Shown: positions 58,772-64,000 of the stretch, in pieces
Layout: every line of letters starts with the position of its first letter
Position numbering within the stretch: the first letter of the stretch is position 1
From: Pseudomonadales bacterium
Lineage (GTDB): Bacteria > Pseudomonadota > Gammaproteobacteria > Pseudomonadales > Halieaceae
Assembly: GCA_024234815.1 (NCBI GenBank)
Contig: JACKNO010000002.1
Location: 434,001-498,000 of the forward strand
DNA length: 64,000 nt
Direction of reading: 5' to 3'
Notes under the pieces: generated by a model
Database searches by the model: none
The model's input: only the letters and a program-made list of their open reading frames with translations
Told to the model about the DNA's origin: nothing
Program-made: the position numbers and the translations under genes

Positions 58772-60697
58772 TCACTGCAAATTTCGGGCTACGAAGGCCA
58801 GTAACGGACCTATGACATTGTTGGTATCGTCGTCATCGGCCGTCAGAATATCGACATGAGCGTAACCCTCTGACATATACACCTCAAAGCCACCGGATAC
58901 CTCACCGTAGGTGGGGAATGCGGGACTGGGATTCTGTTCGTCCACCAGGCGCTCGGTCACGCCGTCACAGGCGGGCGCCGCACAACGGGCGATAGCCCGG
59001 GCAAATCCCAGCCAGGATGCGGGCGTGGGGGTCAGGCCGTTACTACCGCCGAAGGCGATCACGGGTATGTCAATCAGTGCGCCCTGGGTGCGATTGTCGA
59101 TATCACTGCGCCCGCGCCCCAGCGGTGGCGGTGACGACAGGGCGCTGGTATCCAGGCCCAGGCCCGATACGACGCCCAGGCCGGAGGACGGATAATACCA
59201 GTCGGTAAAGTTTGTCTGCCCGCGATAAAACATGGGCAGGATGGTGCTCACCAGGTCGGTGGGCTCGACCTCCAGCCCCCAGCGGCCGACATCCTCCAGT
59301 GCTTCCGGCGGCGGTCCGCGATCGACAAAGGCCTCCGCTGGACTGTCCGGACCATCCAGCCAGGTGCGTATACCCTCAACCTCAGGCCCCGGATATCCCA
59401 GGGACGTTCCAAAAAAACTGGCGATGCTTGCGACCACGCCATCGTCATCGAGAAACTGGCCCAGCAGGTTGATCGAGGAGCTGGGGGCGTCGCCCAACAG
59501 CAACTTCAGCCCCGCCAGTTCCGGTACCTGGTCAACGGCGGAGTTGCCCGGCTCGCCATTTTGCTCCAGTTGCAAAATAGACTGCACACCCTCGCCATTG
59601 AGGGCGGCGTCCATCGCGGCTACTTCTGATGCGCCGGTCAGCTGCGGCGACAGCAGGCCGCCGACATCGGAATAGGCAGAGGTGCTCTCAACACATTGCC
59701 GGTTGTCGAGCGCGGCGCAGGCGAGTGCGGCGGTCTCCTGGGTGCAGGCGGTTAATCCGTCACTGCAGCGGGGAGCCTGATCGCGCACCGCACCAAACAG
59801 GCCGCCGTCGAAGCGGGCCTCAATCAGGTCCAGCGTGGTCTCTTCCGGTGGCGTATCGGACATTGACGCGCCGCCACCTTCCAACAGAATCAGGCCGCGC
59901 AGCTTCAGGTAACCGGGCTCAGGCGCACCGCCGGCAAGGTTGAAATCGGTGGCTGCGTAACGGGCGGTAAAACCGGTGCCCGCCGAGTGCCCACCCAGGA
60001 ATACATTTCCCCCCGCGGCCACCGCGCGCGCCGCTTCCACGATGGCATCGATATCCTGGGAGTGGACCAGCGGCGTCCACTGGGCCATAAAAGCGGTGTC
60101 CGAACTATTGTTGTAGAAGACCGCGCGGCGATTCGGGCCGTTGCTGAGCGCGTCCCCCAACTCCAGCCCCAGTTCCTCGCCGAACAGGAAGTTCAGGCCT
60201 ACCTGCGGGTCCTGGAGTTCCTCGGCGAGGTCAAGGCCGACAGTATCTTCCAGCTGGTTGGAGCGACGATCCATGGCCCAGACTTCCAGCGCCAGCGAAT
60301 TTTCCGCCTGGGCCCGGCGCATGAGCTGCTCCGCCAGCGTGGCGAAATTCGAGGCACCGCCCATAAATCCGGGCACCATCACCAGGATGGCATCCGGTTG
60401 AAGATCGGCCTGGTCGGACAGGAAGTAACGGGTATACCGGGCGTTATTGAGGTTTACATCGGAGCCGCCAAACTGTTCAAGCAGCGCGGGATTGCTCACC
60501 ACGACGCCCGGGCTGCCAGGCGTATGCGCGGGCCGGGCCTCACTGGGGAGGTCCACCGTCTCCTGCTCCAGCGTGGCGGGAGCCGGCTGGGGCGGCTCCA
60601 CGGGATCGGTATTCGAGCCGCCAGAGCTGTTGGTATCGCATGCAGTCAGCAGCAGCGCACCGATGCCGCACAAAATGTACTTAAATCGATTCAACAC
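58772..60697 (-). CDS. Large lipoprotein alpha/beta hydrolase (lipase/esterase-like)
   Basis: The 641-residue protein starts at GTG 60697 behind AGGGG; this gives a lipoprotein signal (RFKYILCGIGALLLTAC) with lipobox LTAC followed by a Ser/Gly/Pro-rich linker. The hydrolase nucleophile elbow is FLGGHSAGTGFTARY, with DAILVMVPGFMGGASNF as the oxyanion region and a C-terminal EGYAHVDILTADD that fits the catalytic His. The size and cysteines in the insert (CSDGLTACTQETAALAC) suggest a large cap. It is likely a cell-surface or periplasmic esterase; the substrate is unknown. Confidence 0.83.
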   Translation of the reverse strand: MLNRFKYILCGIGALLLTACDTNSSGGSNTDPVEPPQPAPATLEQETVDLPSEARPAHTPGSPGVVVSNPALLEQFGGSDVNLNNARYTRYFLSDQADLQPDAILVMVPGFMGGASNFATLAEQLMRRAQAENSLALEVWAMDRRSNQLEDTVGLDLAEELQDPQVGLNFLFGEELGLELGDALSNGPNRRAVFYNNSSDTAFMAQWTPLVHSQDIDAIVEAARAVAAGGNVFLGGHSAGTGFTARYAATDFNLAGGAPEPGYLKLRGLILLEGGGASMSDTPPEETTLDLIEARFDGGLFGAVRDQAPRCSDGLTACTQETAALACAALDNRQCVESTSAYSDVGGLLSPQLTGASEVAAMDAALNGEGVQSILQLEQNGEPGNSAVDQVPELAGLKLLLGDAPSSSINLLGQFLDDDGVVASIASFFGTSLGYPGPEVEGIRTWLDGPDSPAEAFVDRGPPPEALEDVGRWGLEVEPTDLVSTILPMFYRGQTNFTDWYYPSSGLGVVSGLGLDTSALSSPPPLGRGRSDIDNRTQGALIDIPVIAFGGSNGLTPTPASWLGFARAIARCAAPACDGVTERLVDEQNPSPAFPTYGEVSGGFEVYMSEGYAHVDILTADDDDTNNVIGPLLAFVARNLQ

Positions 60698-60730
60698 GGA
60701 ACGCCCCTGCCTGATTTGGTGGCGGCGCAC

Positions 60731-61417
60731 TTATGCCGCACCCAGTTCCTTGTCTATTGCCGTACGCAGTGCCGCAGTCAAGCCCTCCCGAACCCGCGCC
60801 TTGGTCTGCCTGTGAGCATCCATATTCAGCGCGGAGAACTGTTCCGCCATGAACAACGCCCGGTGCAGCAAATCCTCTTCACTCACGGCTTCGTCGAGGT
60901 ATCCCGCCTCCTGTGCTCCGGCCGCATCGTACACCCTGGCCAGGTTGACGGCCGGGCCCAGGTGGTTGCTAGCCAGCCTTGCCCGCGCCAGCTCTATGCC
61001 GAAATAGGGCAGGGTCATGCCGATGGCGACTTCGTTGAGACCAATTTTATAGGTGCCGTGAACTCCCACCCGGTAGTCCGCAGAAAGCAGCAGCAGAGCC
61101 CCCATGGCCAGGGCGTGACCACTCACAGCAAGTACCACCGGGGTGGGAAAAGCCAGCAGTCGCCGGGACAGGTTGGCGCCACAGCGCAGCAGGTCGATCA
61201 TGGCATCGCCACCCTCCCCCATAACCGAAAGATCAAAACCTGCGGAAAATTTACCCGGGCGTCCGCAAATGACAACCACCTTGCCCGCCTCCTCGGCCTT
61301 GTCCAGCGCGGCGTTCAACTGGGCCAGCATCTCGAAACCGAGGGCATTTGCCTTGCCATCGTCCATGGTTATCAGTGTATACCTGGCTTCTTGTTTGCAT
61401 TCGACCATCGCGGTCAT
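60731..61417 (-). CDS. Small enoyl-CoA hydratase/isomerase family protein
   Basis: The 228-residue crotonase-fold protein is shorter than usual (about 260). Oxyanion-hole segments are VVVICGRPGKFSAGFDLSVMG and VLAVSGHALAMGALLLLSADYRVG. The C-terminal helical part is brief. GGAAGGAGTTACGTC precedes the ATG at 61417. The catalytic glutamates of hydratases are not obvious, so isomerase or another crotonase reaction is possible. It lies 33 bp upstream of the lipoprotein hydrolase gene on the same strand. Confidence 0.83.
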   Translation of the reverse strand: MTAMVECKQEARYTLITMDDGKANALGFEMLAQLNAALDKAEEAGKVVVICGRPGKFSAGFDLSVMGEGGDAMIDLLRCGANLSRRLLAFPTPVVLAVSGHALAMGALLLLSADYRVGVHGTYKIGLNEVAIGMTLPYFGIELARARLASNHLGPAVNLARVYDAAGAQEAGYLDEAVSEEDLLHRALFMAEQFSALNMDAHRQTKARVREGLTAALRTAIDKELGAA

Positions 61418-61808
61418 GACGTAACTCCTTCCAACAACTAGCGAAGTCGTAATTATGAGGCTTTATTCACGCAAGCGGTAGGCGATGGCGCGGGCCACTG
61501 CAACTTTTTCAGAGAAGCCCAGCAAATGCTGTCGTGGGGATACACTGCCTCACGATGGCCGGAAAATATGCCCCCAGGACAATTATCGGAGAGCGGCAGG
61601 CTACTCGCCGGACGAAGTACCACGCAAGCCGCGCTCTGTAGTGTATAGTCAGTGCAGGACTCTCCATTCGCATGGTGCCCAAGGCGAGCGCCGGTGGACT
61701 ATAGGCATATTGGCCCAATATGACACTGTGATCGCCACGACCGACGATGCACCGGTCGCCACCGGGAACACCAGAGAACTCTAATAACACCAAGGGAGCA
61801 GCACCACT
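61418..61808. other. Divergent intergenic region, no gene seen
   Basis: About 390 bp separate the crotonase gene and the divergent MFS transporter gene. Short frames on both strands lack ribosome-binding sites and resemble nothing known. The region should hold promoters for both genes; no strong consensus pair is visible. AAGGGAG lies 11 nt before the transporter ATG. Confidence 0.4.
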
Positions 61809-63134
61809 ATGGCGATCGAGGACGCAGGGGCGACAGCCCACCCGGACCAGGAGGCGGAACAGACAAACCCCTACGCCACCAGAAAAGCCGCCTACTACAC
61901 GCTGGTAGTGCTCACCGTGGTTTACAGCTTCAATTTTATCGACCGCCAACTGTTGGCGATTCTCCAGGAGTCCATTAAAGGCGACCTCGGACTGTCGGAC
62001 TCCCAGCTCGGACTGCTGACAGGCTTTGCTTTTGCCGCATTCTATGTGATCGCGGGACTTCCCATTGCGCGCTGGGCAGACCGGGGCAACCGACGCAACA
62101 TCGTGTCACTGTCACTGTTTGTGTGGAGTTTCATGACCGCCCTCAGCGGCCTGGTCAACAACTTCGTTCAACTGTTGCTGGCCCGTATCGGGGTCGGCAT
62201 CGGCGAGGCGGGCGGCAGCCCGCCCTCGCACTCCATGATTTCGGACATTTTTCCTCCCGGCGAACGCGCCAGCGCGATCGGTTTTTACTCCATGGGCGTG
62301 AGTGTGGGCATCCTGTTCGGGTTCCTGGCCGGTGGCTGGCTCAACGAATTTTTTGGCTGGCGCGTGGCCTTTATGGTGGTGGGCGCTCCCGGCATACTGC
62401 TCGCCATCCTCTTGTATATGACAGTACCGGAGCCCGTGCGAGGGCTCACCGAACACCGCCGGGTCAGCGCAACCAGCGTTCCCCTGATGCAGGTCGTGGG
62501 CGTGTTATGGAGCCGGCGCTCGTTTCGGCACATGGCACTCGCTGCAGGCCTGAACGCGTTTGCCGGCTACAGCATCAGCAACTGGACCGCCTCTTTCATG
62601 ATCCGCTCCCACCAGATGAGCACCGGGGAGTTGGGGACGTGGCTCTCCCTGACTATCGGCCTGGGCGGGGCGGTGGGCGTGTTTTGCGGCGGCCTGTTGG
62701 CTGATCGCCTGGCCCCGCGGGACAAGCGCTGGTACGTCTGGCTGCCATCCCTGGCCGGGTTTACCTGCGTGCCATTCATGGCCGCCACGTTCCTTGTCGC
62801 CAATCCGTATACAGCGCTGCTCATGGGTATCGTGCCGGGCATTTTGTTCAATGTGTACCTCGGCAACACCATCGCGACCACGCACAGCATGGTGGGCTCG
62901 CGCATGCGCGCCCTGTCATCCGCCATCCTGTTCCTGATTATCAACACAATTGGCCTGGGCCTGGGGCCATGGTCTATCGGCCTGTTCAGCGACTACCTGG
63001 AGCCGACCCTGGGCCTCGAGTCACTGCGCTACGCGATGCTGTACGTTCTGCCGGCGGTTATGTGCTGGTCAGCCTGTCACTTCTACCTGGCGGCGCGCAC
63101 TTTGCGGGCCGACCTCGCCGCGGCGCCAGATTGA
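61809..63134 (+). CDS. Major facilitator superfamily transporter (spinster-like)
   Basis: The 441-residue protein has about twelve membrane segments. VYSFNFIDRQLLAILQESIKGDLGLSDSQLGLLTGFAFAAFY and the loop-2/3 motif ARWADRGNRRNIVSLSL are characteristic of spinster-type MFS proteins, which are common next to catabolic enzymes in marine gammaproteobacteria and sphingomonads. The substrate is unknown. The neighbouring crotonase genes hint at a carboxylate or lipid-like compound. It converges on coq4 after 91 bp. Confidence 0.88.
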   Translation: MAIEDAGATAHPDQEAEQTNPYATRKAAYYTLVVLTVVYSFNFIDRQLLAILQESIKGDLGLSDSQLGLLTGFAFAAFYVIAGLPIARWADRGNRRNIVSLSLFVWSFMTALSGLVNNFVQLLLARIGVGIGEAGGSPPSHSMISDIFPPGERASAIGFYSMGVSVGILFGFLAGGWLNEFFGWRVAFMVVGAPGILLAILLYMTVPEPVRGLTEHRRVSATSVPLMQVVGVLWSRRSFRHMALAAGLNAFAGYSISNWTASFMIRSHQMSTGELGTWLSLTIGLGGAVGVFCGGLLADRLAPRDKRWYVWLPSLAGFTCVPFMAATFLVANPYTALLMGIVPGILFNVYLGNTIATTHSMVGSRMRALSSAILFLIINTIGLGLGPWSIGLFSDYLEPTLGLESLRYAMLYVLPAVMCWSACHFYLAARTLRADLAAAPD

Positions 63135-63225
63135 GGGCCCGACCCGGGGGACCGTTCAACACGGCAGGCCGACTGAGATCATCGATCGCACAAGCCCATC
63201 GAACTCCGGTCTGCCGCCGCCCGCC

Positions 63226-63957
63226 TCAGGCGGCTGCAGAGGCGTCCATCGGCCGGATATTGACGGCATTGCGGTAACGGACAGGTTTGGCGATTCCCAA
63301 CTCGGCGCGCAATGCGTCCAGGGGTTGGGCAAGACGCTGCTCCCAGTTCACGGTGGCAAACCACCGCGCCGCCTCACCGGTACGGCGCCCCTCCTCCACG
63401 CAGGCATCCACGTCGATGTGCGGCGCCTGCTGGCGGAATGTGCGCCGTCCCATAAAGATGATAAACGCGATACCGCGACTGGGTGTCTGGGCGTTCATAA
63501 AGGCGAGCAGGCACAATTCCCCCAATTCGTCACGGCCATACCCGCACAGCACGTGCTGCAGATCGTGTATATCCCGCAGCCGGTTTCCCAGCCAGTTTTC
63601 CTCGGCGGTTCTCTCACCTCCACGCGGCGCTTCCTCGCTGGCCGCGACCAGGCCATCGGCACTCAGTTGCTGGGACTCCACAAACGCGAGGTAGGCACGG
63701 CCCAGGCTGCCCTCGGGCAGGGCGCGCAAAGCCGGGCGGTCGCTTAGCAACGGCAGTATGGCCGGTTTTTCTCGCAGCAATTGGGCGCCCTCGGGAATGT
63801 CCCGCAGCCTCGCGACCGCGCGGGCCAGGCTGGCACCCTTCAGCGCCTGGATTATCTTGAATACTTCCCCGGTGTTGTCCGGGTCGGCGATCAGCGCACG
63901 CACCGAGCGCCAGGCCTGCAGCGGCCTCAAATAGCGAATATCTTCGATAAGGTTCAT
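63226..63957 (-). CDS. Coq4-family protein (ubiquinone biosynthesis)
   Basis: The 243-residue protein has the Coq4 zinc-type motif HDLQHVLCGYGRDELGE (H-D-x-x-H then a downstream Glu), with LAFMNAQTPSRGIAF in the following helix. Coq4 organises or catalyses a step (decarboxylation-hydroxylation at C1) in ubiquinone synthesis in eukaryotes and some bacteria; bacterial homologues in this genomic setting are not well studied. The start at 63957 lies close to the right edge; what precedes it is outside the window. Confidence 0.85.
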   Translation of the reverse strand: MNLIEDIRYLRPLQAWRSVRALIADPDNTGEVFKIIQALKGASLARAVARLRDIPEGAQLLREKPAILPLLSDRPALRALPEGSLGRAYLAFVESQQLSADGLVAASEEAPRGGERTAEENWLGNRLRDIHDLQHVLCGYGRDELGELCLLAFMNAQTPSRGIAFIIFMGRRTFRQQAPHIDVDACVEEGRRTGEAARWFATVNWEQRLAQPLDALRAELGIAKPVRYRNAVNIRPMDASAAA

Positions 63958-64000
63958 AACTGGGTTCGATCCTCCTGGTACGTCCAGTATAGCCCCTGGC

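Noticed and set aside
59987..61441. Long plus-strand frame (484 codons) opposite the lipoprotein hydrolase and crotonase
   Set aside because: Spans two real minus-strand genes and their gap; no motif or ribosome-binding site.
63964..63980. GGTTCGATCC resembling a tRNA T arm near the right edge
   Set aside because: The T stem does not pair and no cloverleaf fits within the visible sequence.
1..64000. CRISPR arrays, insertion sequences, integrases or phage genes
   Set aside because: None was found: no regularly spaced direct repeats, no transposase or integrase motifs, no terminal inverted repeats that I could recognise by eye.

Overview
The window is about 60% GC, densely packed and free of tRNA, rRNA, CRISPR arrays or recognisable insertion sequences. 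Gene content (glutathione-dependent formaldehyde oxidation, FdsGBA-type formate dehydrogenase, TonB-dependent receptor, Coq4, PEP-CTERM surface proteins, polyamine-type ABC importer, crotonases) points to an aerobic, heterotrophic, probably marine gammaproteobacterium; an affinity with Halieaceae/OM60-like lineages is an inference from gene content only. About 52 protein genes are supported.

Layout. 1-3.7 kb: end of a phosphotransferase/P-loop kinase fusion, then an overlapping pair on the minus strand (GCS2-type glutamate-cysteine-ligase-like enzyme and an M14 desuccinylase/aspartoacylase-like enzyme). 4.05-4.68 kb: a thioredoxin-fold redox protein with an in-frame TGA exactly at the first active-site cysteine (W-U-P-F-C), followed by a bacterial-SECIS-like hairpin; it is best read as a selenoprotein. 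4.7-13.4 kb (minus): one tightly packed operon frmA-fghA-fdsG-fdsB-fdsA-fdhD-fdsD-SIMPL that carries formaldehyde to CO2 with NADH recovery. 13.6-19.5 kb: a short asparaginase-domain protein, tdh-kbl (threonine to glycine + acetyl-CoA), a crotonase, an alpha/beta hydrolase and an AraC-type regulator.

19.5-44.7 kb is the most distinctive part. Two paralogous three-gene cassettes, each with two PYROXD2/CrtI-like FAD oxidoreductases (A and B) followed by a GcvT-like THF-dependent methyltransferase (T), face each other in opposite orientation at 19.56-23.95 (+) and 38.60-34.22 (-). Between and around them lie two class III aminotransferases, PurU, a BetI-like TetR fused to a GNAT acetyltransferase, a Rieske oxygenase with the Glu-bridged iron site typical of quaternary-amine oxygenases, a PuuA-like glutamine synthetase homologue, an NDP-forming acyl-CoA synthetase, a second BetI-like TetR, an acyl-CoA dehydrogenase and a PotFGHI importer. 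I infer a catabolic system for N-methylated (quaternary) amines or polyamine-like compounds: import, oxidative N-demethylation, one-carbon units to THF or formaldehyde, then formate via PurU or FrmA/FghA, then CO2 via Fds. An identical 18-bp palindromic operator lies in the divergent promoter region of the right-hand cassette (38688-38705) and 17 kb away before a TonB receptor gene (56182-56199), suggesting that the receptor belongs to the same regulon.

44.8-49.3 kb: secreted proteins, three with PEP-CTERM-like sorting tails and one with a dockerin-like C terminus next to a cohesin-like protein; one gene has an excellent sigma-54 promoter. 49.7-56.1 kb: a LuxR-type regulator, a D-aminoacylase-like amidohydrolase, a TPR-sulfotransferase, a beta-propeller-like protein and an Asp/Asn beta-hydroxylase. 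56.3-64 kb: the TonB receptor, a large lipoprotein alpha/beta hydrolase, a crotonase, an MFS transporter and Coq4.
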